A DNA stretch of 64,000 nucleotides from Bacillota bacterium (GTDB taxonomy: Bacteria; Bacillota; Clostridia; Lachnospirales; Lachnospiraceae), in the NCBI GenBank assembly GCA_023414355.1, contig JAEZOB010000010.1, positions 1 through 64,000 of the forward strand. The letters run 5' to 3'. Below, in pieces: positions 7,155 through 17,718 of this stretch. A program made the position numbers and the translations under genes. Every line of letters begins with the position of its first letter. The first letter of the stretch is position 1. Under the pieces are notes generated by a model. The model made no database searches and was not told the DNA's origin. It saw only the letters and a list, made by a program, of their open reading frames with translations.

Positions 7155-9245
7155 CTATACCAAAGAATTGACATCAAGAATTAAAGCTACCTCGCCGTTA
7201 CCAAGGATGGTAGCGCCGCTGATAATCTTATGACTCTTAATGTACTTACCGATAGATTTAATAACGATTTCCTGCTGTCCGATCAGCTCATCCACAACCA
7301 TTCCGGCAAGTCTATCGCCCTTCTTTACAATAACGACAAGCAATTCCTCCGGTGCCTGCTCAGGTTGCTTACAATTCAGGAGATTGCTTAGTCTTACGAT
7401 CGGAACTACGGTACCTCTGAGATTGATTACTTCCTTGCCCTGGATAGTCTTGATCTCCGTTGCAGGAATATCTTCTACCGTCTGGATACTTCCGAGAGGA
7501 AGTGCAAATTTCTCATCTCCGATGATAACCATGAGAGACTGGATAATTGCCAATGTCAACGGAAGGCGGATGATAAAATTAGAACCTTGTCCAAGCTTTG
7601 TCTTTGCTTCGATTTCACCGCCAAGAGCTTCAATCTTAGTTTTAACAACATCCAGTCCTACACCTCTGCCTGACACATCGGTTATCTGCTCTGCTGTAGA
7701 GAAACTGGGCTGGAATAGAATGTCGATAAAATCCTTATCTGTCATTCTGGCTGCCTGCTCTTCGGTAATGCTTCCCTTATCTATCGCCTTTTTCTTTATT
7801 TTCTCTGTATTAATACCCGCACCGTCATCTCTAACCTCGATGACTACATTGTTACCATCCTGATAAGCATCCAAATAAATGGAACCTACCGGGTTCTTTC
7901 CTGCTTTTTCTCTATCTGCGTTGCTCTCCAGTCCGTGATCTGCGGCATTTCGAAGTAAATGCATCAAAGGATCACCGATTTCATCGATTACAGTTCGATC
8001 AAGCTCAGTTTCTTCACCTGTCATATATAATTCCATTTCCTTATCCAGCTTTTTGGACAGGTCACGGATCATTCTCGGGAAGCGGTTTACAACGCTCTCA
8101 ATCGGAACCATTCGAGTCTTCATAACAGATTCATGAAGATTTGTCGTTACACGCTCCAAATATTCAATCTGCTCATGATAGCTATTATCCTGCATAATCT
8201 CGTTGCCACTGCTGATAGAAATCAGGCCGTTCTTGGCAATAATCAGCTCGCTCACCAGGTTCATCAAAACATCCAGCTTATCGATATCCACACGTACCGA
8301 ACGGTTGGCAACTGGTTTCGCCGCCTGCTTTGCAGCTGGTGCATTGCCCGCCTTCAGAGAGTCAGTCTCCTTAGCCGTAGCCTTAGGTTGAGCCGCATTC
8401 TGTTCATCCTGCTTCAGTACTGCGGAATATGCTGCAACCTCTTCGTCTGATAATCTAACATAATCTGCCACAACTTCTTTAACCTCGGATACATTCGAGG
8501 CAAGCTTTGCCAGCTTACCGGGCTCCTCCTTGGTAATCAGAAATGCGGAATAATCCAAATCATATTTCTCATCTTCCAGATCCTGTGCACTCGGATTCAG
8601 TTTGATAATTTCGCCGTATTCTTCTAAGGTACGGTTAACCATAAAGGCTCTCGCACCCTTCAGCATACAATATTCCTGTATGTATACAGTCAGCCCGACA
8701 ACATTCAGTCCGAGCATTCCTGCTTTTACAATAGCTTTCTTTTCATGATCTTCAATCTTCACGTTCAGGAACTTCATCTTTTCATCTGAAGCACCTGTGG
8801 CCGCTGAGACAGGCTTAGACGCCGGAGCTGCTTGTGCTTTCACTGCAGTCGCACCACCGAGTCCTTCATTCAGAAAGTTATTCAATGCTGTAATAATATC
8901 CTCGTTATCTTCCTCTCCTTCATTTGCTTCGGATTGGATATTGGATAAGTATGCTTCCAGTGCATCCAGACCCCTAAACAGAATATCCACCAAAGCAGAG
9001 GTTGCTTTCATTTTTCCTCCTCTGATTTCGGAGAATACATTTTCCATATCGTGGGTTAGCCTTTGCATTCTCTTGTAACCCATAGTACCTGCCATACCCT
9101 TCAGGGAATGGGCTGCACGGAATATCTCATTGATTGTTTCCTCGTTCTCGGGTTCTCTTTCCAGAACTAAAATATGCTGATTCAAGCTTTGCAGATGTTC
9201 TTTTGTTTCTTCAATAAATATTTCCAGATATTGACTTACGTCCAT
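7155..9245 (-). CDS. cheA: Chemotaxis histidine kinase CheA
   Basis: The 696-residue protein has the full CheA layout: an N-terminal Hpt domain with the phospho-accepting His46 in RAAHSLKGMAGTMGY, a linker and response-regulator binding P2 region, a dimerisation helix pair, an ATPase core (LLRNAADHGLE as N box, DDGAGI as G1, SGRGVGLDVV as G2), and a C-terminal CheW-like domain. It phosphorylates CheY and CheB. Its start codon directly abuts the cheB stop. Confidence 0.97.
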   Translation of the reverse strand: MDVSQYLEIFIEETKEHLQSLNQHILVLEREPENEETINEIFRAAHSLKGMAGTMGYKRMQRLTHDMENVFSEIRGGKMKATSALVDILFRGLDALEAYLSNIQSEANEGEEDNEDIITALNNFLNEGLGGATAVKAQAAPASKPVSAATGASDEKMKFLNVKIEDHEKKAIVKAGMLGLNVVGLTVYIQEYCMLKGARAFMVNRTLEEYGEIIKLNPSAQDLEDEKYDLDYSAFLITKEEPGKLAKLASNVSEVKEVVADYVRLSDEEVAAYSAVLKQDEQNAAQPKATAKETDSLKAGNAPAAKQAAKPVANRSVRVDIDKLDVLMNLVSELIIAKNGLISISSGNEIMQDNSYHEQIEYLERVTTNLHESVMKTRMVPIESVVNRFPRMIRDLSKKLDKEMELYMTGEETELDRTVIDEIGDPLMHLLRNAADHGLESNADREKAGKNPVGSIYLDAYQDGNNVVIEVRDDGAGINTEKIKKKAIDKGSITEEQAARMTDKDFIDILFQPSFSTAEQITDVSGRGVGLDVVKTKIEALGGEIEAKTKLGQGSNFIIRLPLTLAIIQSLMVIIGDEKFALPLGSIQTVEDIPATEIKTIQGKEVINLRGTVVPIVRLSNLLNCKQPEQAPEELLVVIVKKGDRLAGMVVDELIGQQEIVIKSIGKYIKSHKIISGATILGNGEVALILDVNSLV

Positions 9246-10322
9246 TTAATGCACCCCCACATTCTTTATGATGGCATCAGATACTTCATTCAATGGCACC
9301 ACTTCATCCACAAGACCGGCATCTCTGATCACTTTTGGCATTCCGTAAACGATGCTTGTCTCTTCATTCTGTGCAATCACATAAATATTTTGTTTTTTGT
9401 TCAGCTGTGAAATTCCTGAGGTTCCGTCCGCACCCATTCCTGTCAGTACCACACATGTAATCTGATCGAAACTTGTATCCATAAGAGATTCATACATGAT
9501 GTCGGCACAAGGCAGTAATCCGTGTCTTGCAGGCTCCTGTGAAATTGACAGACGATAGCTCTGATCCTGATACTTCTTAAGTCTCATCTGGTAGCCGCCT
9601 TTTGCGATGTATACGGTACCCTTTGTCAGGATGTCACCGTCTTCGGCTTCCTTGACAGTAACCTGGCTAAGTTCATTCAGTCTGTCAGCCAGAGATTTCG
9701 TGAAACCGCCGGGCATATGCTGGACAATCAATACTCCAGCATCCAAATTAGCCGGTAATTTAGGTACTACCATATGAAGCGCCTTAGGTCCCCCCGTGGA
9801 ACAAGCCAATGCAACCAGCTTGTTTGAACCTTGAGGTAACACTGTAGGTGCCTTTGCATGATGAACTTCCTTCGGCTGCACTGCAGGCTGTACTGCTTCC
9901 TTTTCCTTCTTCGGTTCTGATTTGGTCGCAGTGCTCAGACAGTCCAGAAGGCGATTCGAGAAGGAATTGCTCTTCACCTCCACATAGCTTTCCGGCTTCG
10001 TGACGAAGTCGAAGGCTCCAAGCTCTAGCGCACGGATCGTTTCACTGGCATCCTTTCTGGCAACAGTGCTAACAATAATAACTGTCAATTTGACATTTCT
10101 CTGTTTCAGCTCAGCCAGCAATTCAATTCCGTTCATCTTAGGCATATTAATATCTAAAAGAACAGCATCAAACTCCTTGCTCCTGTTAAGTAACAGATCC
10201 AGCCCTTCCAACCCATTGGTTGCAGTACTTTTTACCTGGAATCGTTCATCTGAATTAATTATATCAGATAACACTCTTCTCATAAGTGCAGAGTCATCTA
10301 TTATTAAAATATTTTTCTTCAT
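9246..10322 (-). CDS. cheB: Chemotaxis methylesterase/deamidase CheB
   Basis: The product has an N-terminal receiver domain with phospho-accepting Asp57 (AVLLDINMPKMNG). A linker follows, then a C-terminal methylesterase domain with the Ser motif ACSTGGPKAL, the His motif VQHMPGGFT and the Asp motif TGMGADGTSG. It removes methyl groups from receptors. The ATG at 10322 fits the GGAG site best; a TTG four codons upstream overlaps that site. No cheR methyltransferase gene is present in this window, so it must be elsewhere. Confidence 0.95.
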   Translation of the reverse strand: MKKNILIIDDSALMRRVLSDIINSDERFQVKSTATNGLEGLDLLLNRSKEFDAVLLDINMPKMNGIELLAELKQRNVKLTVIIVSTVARKDASETIRALELGAFDFVTKPESYVEVKSNSFSNRLLDCLSTATKSEPKKEKEAVQPAVQPKEVHHAKAPTVLPQGSNKLVALACSTGGPKALHMVVPKLPANLDAGVLIVQHMPGGFTKSLADRLNELSQVTVKEAEDGDILTKGTVYIAKGGYQMRLKKYQDQSYRLSISQEPARHGLLPCADIMYESLMDTSFDQITCVVLTGMGADGTSGISQLNKKQNIYVIAQNEETSIVYGMPKVIRDAGLVDEVVPLNEVSDAIIKNVGVH

Positions 10323-10413
10323 ATTTTGCTCCAATCCGACCTTTTGAGTTATGAATTTACACCTATATGATTGCGATATAGGATTTCAATGTCAAAAGCA
10401 CCAACTGTAAATA

Positions 10414-11175
10414 TCAGCTTCTTTCATATCTTCTTCGTTTGCGCTCCTGCTCAAATATGTACCTGATCAAATCCTCTCTGTCTTTACGGGATATATTGGT
10501 AAACTCAACCCGATGTTCAAAAATATCTCTTCGGTTGATGATGATGCCTGTATGAACGATTGCTGCCACGACTGAAATTTGTTTTTTCTCTTCGCCGTTT
10601 GTCAGCTCAAGCTTCAATTCTATCTTTTCGCCTACCGCATGCTGCCGGTCAGAGGTAAATTTTGCTCCTCCTCCGCTTAGATCTGTCATGGATCCGCGAA
10701 TCCAATCCCTGTTCAGCTCAGTAAGCTTCATTCTATATTCCGAAATTACCTCCGGCTCGGCAAAGGCATTCTCTATTAATTTTTGCTCCAGCAGCTCTTC
10801 CTCTGCTGTAATGATTCTATATACAATATCCTGAATACATTCCAGTCTGTAATATTGCCTTCTCTGATACTTCTCAAGGCTGGAGGTAATTCGCATCACA
10901 GACATAATCGACTTATCCTCTCTGTGGTTGTTCAATGCAACACCTCTGCATTGATATAAGCCTTTGTCCGTATAAAAACACAGATTATAATACTCTCCAA
11001 CCTCTAAAGGAATCGTTCTGCCATTTGAAAAGGGCGTGGTTATACTGATTACATCCGCATCCAAAAAATCCATGAGCTTGCTGACCAGAGTCTTGGCGTC
11101 CTTTACCGGTTTTCCATTTCGGTCTAGTAATTTAATATCAATTTTATCTCCTAATGTTAATACCTGTCGAAGCAT
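10414..11175 (-). CDS. PilZ-domain flagellar brake protein (YcgR-like)
   Basis: About 253 residues long, it has an N-terminal YcgR-type domain (about 1-95) and a C-terminal PilZ domain. The c-di-GMP binding motif is visible in two parts: RRQYYRLEC near residue 105, and DLSGGGAKF near residue 165 (canonical D/NxSxxG). Such proteins bind c-di-GMP and slow or stop the flagellar motor. The ATG at 11175 lies seven bases behind GGAGG; the one two codons upstream is too close. It lies between flhG and cheB. Confidence 0.88.
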   Translation of the reverse strand: MLRQVLTLGDKIDIKLLDRNGKPVKDAKTLVSKLMDFLDADVISITTPFSNGRTIPLEVGEYYNLCFYTDKGLYQCRGVALNNHREDKSIMSVMRITSSLEKYQRRQYYRLECIQDIVYRIITAEEELLEQKLIENAFAEPEVISEYRMKLTELNRDWIRGSMTDLSGGGAKFTSDRQHAVGEKIELKLELTNGEEKKQISVVAAIVHTGIIINRRDIFEHRVEFTNISRKDREDLIRYIFEQERKRRRYERS

Positions 11176-11250
11176 AGACATTCCTCCAGTAATCAGTTCT
11201 TAGCAATTGTGTATTTCCTCTTTCGCTCCCGTTTCTATCAATCCCGGAAG

Positions 11251-12132
11251 TTATTTTTTAATCCTTGATCGTAACAGATTTGTAAAGAGTTGTGCAATTC
11301 CCTTTTTGTTCGGAACCTGCTCTGCTTCGCTTTGACACAGAATACCTGCGAAGGAAGATAACGATCTGGAAAATTGGGAATTGGGATAAAGCACCAAAGC
11401 CGGCTTCTGCCTCATGACTGCTTTGGATACGCTGGCATCCTGCGGAACCGCTCCCAAATACTCCAGCTTCAGGTTTAGGAACTTGCTTACAACAAGACTA
11501 AGCTTATCATAAAGCTCCTTTCCATCATCATAAGTATCGATTCTGTTCGCAACCATTTTGATTACAGTATCCTCAAGCGAAATATCTGCTTTGCGGTTCA
11601 AGGTTTTTAGAAGAGCATAGGCATCGGTAATGGAGGTGGGTTCCGGTGTTGCAACCAATAATACCTCCGAACTTGCAGCGACAAATTCAAGAACCGAATC
11701 CGCTATTCCTGCTCCGGTATCTACAAGAATAATATCGGCAAGTTCATCCAATTCAACCAGCTTTTGTATTAAATAGACAATCTGATCCTTGGTCAGATTC
11801 GTCAGTTCCTGGATACCGGAACCACCAGAGATAAAACCGATATTCTCCGGTCCCTGGGTTACAATATCCGATAAGGTCTTTCCCCGGAACATCAAATCTG
11901 CCAGATTATACTGTGGTCGAATACCAAGCATAACCTCTACATTTGCTAAACCAAAATCTGCATCCAGTATGATAACGCGATTACCCAACCTGCTTAAAGC
12001 AATTGCCAGATTAACCGATATGCTTGATTTACCTACTCCACCCTTGCCGCTGGTAACGGTAATAACTCTCGCTACGCGCCTGGGGGAGGCTTGCTCTTTA
12101 ACCATCTTTCTTAAACGCTCTGCCTGATCCAT
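11251..12132 (-). CDS. flhG: Flagellar number/placement ATPase FlhG (MinD-like)
   Basis: The 293-residue P-loop ATPase carries the deviant Walker A motif SGKGGVGKSSISVNLAIAL near residue 28, the switch ILDADFGLANVEVMLG, and VDTGAGIADSVLEFV. FlhG (also FleN or YlxH) works with FlhF to set the number and position of flagella. The gene lies 1 bp from flhF, the typical arrangement. Confidence 0.93.
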   Translation of the reverse strand: MDQAERLRKMVKEQASPRRVARVITVTSGKGGVGKSSISVNLAIALSRLGNRVIILDADFGLANVEVMLGIRPQYNLADLMFRGKTLSDIVTQGPENIGFISGGSGIQELTNLTKDQIVYLIQKLVELDELADIILVDTGAGIADSVLEFVAASSEVLLVATPEPTSITDAYALLKTLNRKADISLEDTVIKMVANRIDTYDDGKELYDKLSLVVSKFLNLKLEYLGAVPQDASVSKAVMRQKPALVLYPNSQFSRSLSSFAGILCQSEAEQVPNKKGIAQLFTNLLRSRIKK

Positions 12133-12133
12133 G

Positions 12134-13339
12134 TTATTGCCCCCTTAATAACTGCTTCGCGATAGTCTGAGCGTCCACCCTGGCGATATCATCAGGAACA
12201 TTCTGTCCAAAGGTAGCATAGGACAATGGTGCCTCTGTGAGCATACGGATGTTGAACAGATTACCAATCGTGCTTGTCTCGTCTAATTTCGTAAAGATCA
12301 AATTATAATGAAGGATTTCGGAATACGCTTCCGTAATCTTAATCAAATCCCGATATTTCGTTGTAGCACTAAGAACAAGATATACCTCTCTCTCATCCTC
12401 GGGAATTGCATTGATTAGCTTCTCAATATCATCCCTCTGTTCTTTATTACGATGAGAACGTCCGGCTGTATCCACAAAAATGATATCAAAATCAGAGAAC
12501 TCCTCTTTTGCCTGAAGCATTTCCTCCTCAGAGTAAATGACCTTCAAAGGAATTCCCAGTATATTTGCATAAGTACGAAGCTGTTCTACAGCGGCGATAC
12601 GATAGGTATCTGCAGTAAGAAAAGCGATCTTAGCTTTCTCATTCACCTTGAATTTGGAAGCGACCTTGGCAATCGTAGTCGTCTTTCCGACTCCGGTCGG
12701 TCCGATAAAGAAGACAAACTTCGGAGTTTTGCCGATGATCTCAATCATCTTCGGCTGTCCGAGTTTTAGTATGATTTTCTGATAGATACTGGCCAGGATA
12801 TTATCCATGGAAGCATCCTTCTTTAAATTACCTTCAATTTCGGTAATGATCTGGTTGGCATATTTTTCATCTACTTCGTTTGATACCAGCTGATTATAGA
12901 TCAGCTGGATACAAGCAATATTTTTATTGATCTCCACTGATTTAGGTTCTTCTTTCTCAGAAACCTGCTTCTCTCCAATCTGCTTTTCCAACAGACTCTG
13001 CAGATTATTCAGCTTGGCTTCGATTGCAGAAGGGGCTGTTCCCAAGCTATCCGTGAGTTTACTCAGTGGCTTCTCCTCCGGTTCATCATATATCACATCA
13101 GGGAACATAGGCTTACGCACAGGCACATTCACAGGAACCGGTTTCACCTTATCGCTTTTATATGTAATATTCTCATCCACTGCAGCCGTTATTTCAACCA
13201 CCGGCTTACGGAACAGCTTATAAATTCCCTTAGGTGAAATGGTCTTAATGTTCATGACAATAGCATCCTTGCCAAGCTCTTCCTTTGCAAGCATGATTGC
13301 TTCCGTTTCCGTATTTGCTTGAAATTTCTTGATAATCAC
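12134..13339 (-). CDS. flhF: Flagellar biosynthesis SRP-like GTPase FlhF
   Basis: The 401-residue protein has a basic N-terminal B domain followed by an SRP-type NG domain: P-loop FIGPTGVGKTTTIAKVASKF near residue 211, ADTYRIAAVEQLRTYA, DTAGRSHRN and TKLDET. FlhF directs flagellar assembly to the membrane. Translation starts at a GTG that overlaps the flhA stop codon by one base (TAGTG), so the two genes are translationally coupled. Confidence 0.95.
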   Translation of the reverse strand: MIIKKFQANTETEAIMLAKEELGKDAIVMNIKTISPKGIYKLFRKPVVEITAAVDENITYKSDKVKPVPVNVPVRKPMFPDVIYDEPEEKPLSKLTDSLGTAPSAIEAKLNNLQSLLEKQIGEKQVSEKEEPKSVEINKNIACIQLIYNQLVSNEVDEKYANQIITEIEGNLKKDASMDNILASIYQKIILKLGQPKMIEIIGKTPKFVFFIGPTGVGKTTTIAKVASKFKVNEKAKIAFLTADTYRIAAVEQLRTYANILGIPLKVIYSEEEMLQAKEEFSDFDIIFVDTAGRSHRNKEQRDDIEKLINAIPEDEREVYLVLSATTKYRDLIKITEAYSEILHYNLIFTKLDETSTIGNLFNIRMLTEAPLSYATFGQNVPDDIARVDAQTIAKQLLRGQ

Positions 13340-15375
13340 TATACTGTCACCATCCCTACTGACTGCAATTCTACATTTGAATCTATTTCATTATACGATA
13401 CAACTATTAAATCCTTAAAATAGTCCTGTGTCAAGCGTTTAAAATACATTCTGACAATCGGCGAAGTGATGATAATCGGATTCTTTCCCAAGTCCTCGAG
13501 TTTATGCACCTCTGATTGGATCGAATCGATGATTTCTCTTGTGACGCCGGGGTCCAGAGCCAGATAGGCTCCCTGCTCCGATTGCTTTACCGATCCCATG
13601 ATTTCCTGCTCGACCTTCGGGTCCAGCGTGACGACACTGGTCATCTCTCCGGTAGGAAAATATTTATTCGAAATGGCACGCTTGAGGCTTTGTCTGACGT
13701 ACTCCGTCAGGATATCCGTATCATGAGTGGTGGAAGCATAATCCGCTAGAGTTTCAAAGATTGTAACAAGATCTCTGATGGATATTCCCTCACGTAGCAG
13801 ATTTTGTAGTACCTTCTGGATTTCGCCGATATTTAATAGCTTGGGTACCAGTTCGCTGACCAGAGTCTGATTGGCTTCCTGTATATTGTTCACCAGATTC
13901 TGTACATCCTGTCTGGTAAGCAGCTCATGAATGTGGCTTCGGATGACCTCTGTCAAATGGGTTGCAATGATGGACGGAGGATCAACAACTGTATAACCTA
14001 GGGTCTCCGCTCTCTCCCTTTGGTTCTCTGTAATCCAAAGTGCCGGCAAATGGAACGACGGTTCAAAGGTAGGGATACCCGTAATTTCTTCCTCCACATA
14101 ACCGGGGTTCATGGCCATATAGTGATCGAATAGTATCTCGCCTTCACTCACCTGGATACCTTTGATTTTGATAATATATTGATTGGGATTCAGCTGGATG
14201 TTATCTCTTAAACGGATCATAGGAACTACACAGCCCAGTTCTAATGCGACCTGACGACGGATCAGTACTACACGATCCAGAAGATCGCCTCCCTGATTGG
14301 TATCGGCCAGCGGAATGATACCATAACCGAACTCCAACTCAATCGGATCCACACTTAGCAGGGATACGACATTCTCGGGTTTACGGATTTCACTGGCAGC
14401 AGCTTCTTCGCTGGTAACTTCACTCTCGATGGAAGCGACTTCAACACGGTTCGCGATAATTCTTCCTGAGATGATGAATACCAGACCATAAGCTGAAAAT
14501 ACAAAGCCGTTCAGCGGAGTCAGGATACCTAAGCCAATCATGGAACCACCCACAAGATAAAGCGCCTTGGGAATAGAAAACAGCTGCTTGATCAACAGAT
14601 CTCCGAAATCTGCTTCCTTGGAAACCTTGGTTACCAGGATACCGGTAGCAAGCGAAATCATCAGGGACGGAATCTGGCTGACCAGACCATCACCGATGGT
14701 CAGGATGGCGAAACGCTGGAAAGCCTCCATCGCGGGCATTCCCATATACATAACACCCATCACTGTACCGCCTACCATATTAATGATCGTAATGATCAGA
14801 CCGGCAATCGCATCTCCCTTTACATACTTGGTAGCACCATCCATGGAACCGAAGAAAGCTGATTCTTCCTGTATCTTTTCTCTGCGTGCTCTTGCTTCTG
14901 CGTCAGTAATGGCACCGGTATTTAAGTCAGCATCAATCGCCATCTGCTTTCCGGGCATCGCATCCAGCGTAAATCTGGCAGTAACCTCTGCGACACGCTC
15001 AGAGCCTTTATTAATTACCATGAACTGCACTAAAATTAATACGATAAATATTATGATACCGATAACCATATTTCCGCCACCAACAAAGTTACCGAAGGTA
15101 GTGACAACATTTCCAGGTTCACCGGTGGATAAGATCAACTTCGTACTGGAAACATTTAAGGAAATACGAAAAATCGTTGTAAAGAGTAATATGGTCGGAA
15201 AAGCCGACATATTCAGTACTTCCCTGGTAAACATCGCATTAAATAAAACCACCATAGCTATGGAGATATTCAGTGCCAGCAATAGATCAAGCACAATGGA
15301 GCTCATAGGTATAATTAAAAATACAATTGCAGACATCAGGAATAAGCCAACAATTAAATCATTTCTTTTCATCAT
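13339..15375 (-). CDS. flhA: Flagellar type III export gate protein FlhA
   Basis: The 678-residue protein has eight N-terminal membrane helices and a large C-terminal cytosolic domain that docks export substrates and chaperones. The conserved FHIPEP-family loop is present around AEVTARFTLDAMPGKQMAID. Two ATGs are adjacent at the start; the first is given here, but the ribosome site (AGGTGAG) does not decide between them. Confidence 0.97.
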   Translation of the reverse strand: MMKRNDLIVGLFLMSAIVFLIIPMSSIVLDLLLALNISIAMVVLFNAMFTREVLNMSAFPTILLFTTIFRISLNVSSTKLILSTGEPGNVVTTFGNFVGGGNMVIGIIIFIVLILVQFMVINKGSERVAEVTARFTLDAMPGKQMAIDADLNTGAITDAEARARREKIQEESAFFGSMDGATKYVKGDAIAGLIITIINMVGGTVMGVMYMGMPAMEAFQRFAILTIGDGLVSQIPSLMISLATGILVTKVSKEADFGDLLIKQLFSIPKALYLVGGSMIGLGILTPLNGFVFSAYGLVFIISGRIIANRVEVASIESEVTSEEAAASEIRKPENVVSLLSVDPIELEFGYGIIPLADTNQGGDLLDRVVLIRRQVALELGCVVPMIRLRDNIQLNPNQYIIKIKGIQVSEGEILFDHYMAMNPGYVEEEITGIPTFEPSFHLPALWITENQRERAETLGYTVVDPPSIIATHLTEVIRSHIHELLTRQDVQNLVNNIQEANQTLVSELVPKLLNIGEIQKVLQNLLREGISIRDLVTIFETLADYASTTHDTDILTEYVRQSLKRAISNKYFPTGEMTSVVTLDPKVEQEIMGSVKQSEQGAYLALDPGVTREIIDSIQSEVHKLEDLGKNPIIITSPIVRMYFKRLTQDYFKDLIVVSYNEIDSNVELQSVGMVTV

Positions 15376-15424
15376 AATCTCTTATGCTCACCTTCTATCT
15401 CTTACTGAAGCAGTCCCCTGCTGA

Positions 15425-16570
15425 TCAACTAATCTTTTTATTCTTAAGCCCATAAACATAGGCAAGTACTTCCGCAGTCATCTGATAAAGCTCCGGTGGT
15501 ATCTCACTTCCAAGCTCAACATTGTAATACAGCATTCTCGCAAGCGGCTTATTCTCAACAATTTCGATATGATTATCTTTAGCCACTTCTTTTATCTTCT
15601 GAGCCAGAAAATCTGCACCCTTAGCAATCAGGATCGGTGCCTCACTGGTAGTCTTATCATACTTGATCGCAGCCGCAAGATGAGTAGGATTCGTGATTAC
15701 TACATCGGCTGAAGGAAGCGACTGCATCATTCTCCGCTGAGATACTTCCCTCATCTTTTGTTTGATCTTTCCTTTCAGCTGGGGATCCCCTTCGGTGTTC
15801 TTAAATTCGTCCTTAACCTCCTGCTTCGACATTCTCATGTCCTTCCGGAATTTTAGCTTCTGGTAGATCAAATCTCCAACACCGATGACCAGAAATACCA
15901 TACTGATCTTTAGTCCGAGATCGATTGCCAGATTACCAAGCAGTAAAACTGCTTGCTCCAGCTTTAAGTCATATAGGATGAACAGGGTCTTCCATTCGTC
16001 CTTCAAGGTCTGATAAGCAAGATAAGAAACCACAACGATTTTCACTAGCTCTATTATTAAATCAACGATTTTATCTTTCGATAAAAGCTTCTTGAAGCCG
16101 TTGATCGGATTCAGCTTGGAGAATTTAGGTATCATGGTCTTCAATGAAAGCTGCCATTTCACCTGGAATAGTACTACCACAAAGGATACCAGCATAGTAA
16201 CCGTAAAAACAGGTATCCCAATTTTTAGGATTGTCAGGATCGCATCTCCTAAGATACCTGAAGCCAGAGGAACCGTAAATTCCTCACGAGAGAACCTGTC
16301 GATTACATTATAGGTTTTTCGAAACTGCTCTAAAAATCCTGAACCGATATACCCTGTAAAAGCTTTTAGTATGATAAAAAACGCAGCCAGTCCCGAAGCA
16401 GAAATCAATTCCTTGCTTCGCGCCACCTGGCCTTCCATTCTGGCATCCTTCAGCTTTTTGGTGGTCGCCTCTTCTGTCTTATCCGCACCTTCGGCAAAGA
16501 ATTGAAGGTGATAGGGAAGCAAATACTTACCCGGAACTATTTGATGCACATTGATCGTCTCGATTTCCAT
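15425..16570 (-). CDS. flhB: Flagellar export switch protein FlhB
   Basis: The 381-residue protein has a cytosolic N-terminus containing the typical LQFFAEGADKTEEATTKKLK phrase, four membrane helices, and a C-terminal domain with the autocleavage motif NPTH (VVITNPTHLAAAIKYD). FlhB switches export from rod/hook to filament proteins. The Shine-Dalgarno-like AAAGGAG is 15 bp from the ATG, further than usual. Confidence 0.96.
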   Translation of the reverse strand: MEIETINVHQIVPGKYLLPYHLQFFAEGADKTEEATTKKLKDARMEGQVARSKELISASGLAAFFIILKAFTGYIGSGFLEQFRKTYNVIDRFSREEFTVPLASGILGDAILTILKIGIPVFTVTMLVSFVVVLFQVKWQLSLKTMIPKFSKLNPINGFKKLLSKDKIVDLIIELVKIVVVSYLAYQTLKDEWKTLFILYDLKLEQAVLLLGNLAIDLGLKISMVFLVIGVGDLIYQKLKFRKDMRMSKQEVKDEFKNTEGDPQLKGKIKQKMREVSQRRMMQSLPSADVVITNPTHLAAAIKYDKTTSEAPILIAKGADFLAQKIKEVAKDNHIEIVENKPLARMLYYNVELGSEIPPELYQMTAEVLAYVYGLKNKKIS

Positions 16571-16634
16571 GTCTTACTTGTACACTCCTTTGCATGGGAA
16601 GCCGGGCATCCCTTCCTCTTAAGCCTCAAACAGC

Positions 16635-17402
16635 TCACTGAAGAAGCTTAATCGATTGCAGCAGCAGTTCCTTCATCTCATTGAAGAGCTTGTCCGCAAC
16701 ACCCGGGATCAACTCCATGATCACTGCAAGTACGATTAATCCAACAAAAATCTTAATCTGCATACCCAGAACGAACATATTCATCTGGGGCGCTATCTTT
16801 GCAAGGATTGCCAGCAGTGTATTTACAATCAGTATCGCTGCGAATATCGGCAGTACTATTCTGAAACCGATAATGAAATAATCTGTGATAAACTGAACCA
16901 TTAACTGATATAGGTTAGGGTTTAGGTTTACCTTCCCGATCTCTATCAGTTGAAAGGAGTCAACAATTGCCCTGATAAAAAAGTGATGCAAATTTGTGAT
17001 AAACATCATCAACAATACTAAATATCCGTATAAATTTGCAGTAATCGTTGTCTGTATGCTTGTGGTCGGATCCATTGTGCTGACCATGGAATAACCGATT
17101 TCCATATCAATGATCTGACCTGATAATGCAAGAATATGATATGCTATATTAGCAAAAAGTCCCATGATAGCTCCTGCAAGTACTTCTTTCACTATCAATA
17201 CAGTAAAGCCTATGACAGTGTTATATTCAGGGGTCGTATATGGAACTGCATAGATAAGGATTGCTGCCATAAATATAGATAAACCTGTTTTTACACGAAG
17301 CGGCACGTTTTTCTGTGAAAAAAAAGGTGCCGTAAAGATATATCCGGTAATCCTCACAAATATTAATATATAAAAATCAAAGTTTTGGATTGAAAATGTC
17401 AT
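16635..17402 (-). CDS. fliR: Flagellar export gate protein FliR
   Basis: The 255-residue, very hydrophobic protein has about six membrane segments and the FliR/SpaR signature around PFFSQKNVPLRVKTGLSI. It forms the export gate with FliP and FliQ. The start overlaps the end of fliQ by 4 bp. Confidence 0.95.
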   Translation of the reverse strand: MTFSIQNFDFYILIFVRITGYIFTAPFFSQKNVPLRVKTGLSIFMAAILIYAVPYTTPEYNTVIGFTVLIVKEVLAGAIMGLFANIAYHILALSGQIIDMEIGYSMVSTMDPTTSIQTTITANLYGYLVLLMMFITNLHHFFIRAIVDSFQLIEIGKVNLNPNLYQLMVQFITDYFIIGFRIVLPIFAAILIVNTLLAILAKIAPQMNMFVLGMQIKIFVGLIVLAVIMELIPGVADKLFNEMKELLLQSIKLLQ

Positions 17403-17674
17403 AGGATATGAATGTAGTAGCTAAAATTGGAGAATAGCTCCACCATATAATCCTTCAGTGAATTTAAGATCCAACTTCCTGCCAGCATCATTACCAGAAA
17501 TACTGCAACCAGCTTTGGAACAAATGTGAGGGTCTGCTCCTGGATTGAGGTTACTGTCTGCAAAATGCTTATGATCAGTCCGACTACCAAGGAGGCTATA
17601 AGCATTGGTGCTGATGCTTTTAACACCAGATAAATTGCCTGTCTGGCGATATCAATGATAATTGTTTCGTTCAT
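17399..17674 (-). CDS. fliQ: Flagellar export gate protein FliQ
   Basis: A 91-residue protein with two membrane helices, typical of FliQ (VGLIISILQTVTSIQEQTLT lies at the conserved turn). The ATG at 17674 follows GGAGGTAGGT. An ATG four codons upstream overlaps that site and was not chosen. Confidence 0.95.
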   Translation of the reverse strand: MNETIIIDIARQAIYLVLKASAPMLIASLVVGLIISILQTVTSIQEQTLTFVPKLVAVFLVMMLAGSWILNSLKDYMVELFSNFSYYIHIL

Positions 17675-17718
17675 ACCTACCTCCATGATAAGACCTTATG
17701 GACATCATATATTGTCCG

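Noticed and set aside
14567..15424. 285-codon plus-strand frame opposite flhA
   Set aside because: It lies wholly antisense to the well-conserved flhA and its translation shows no family features.
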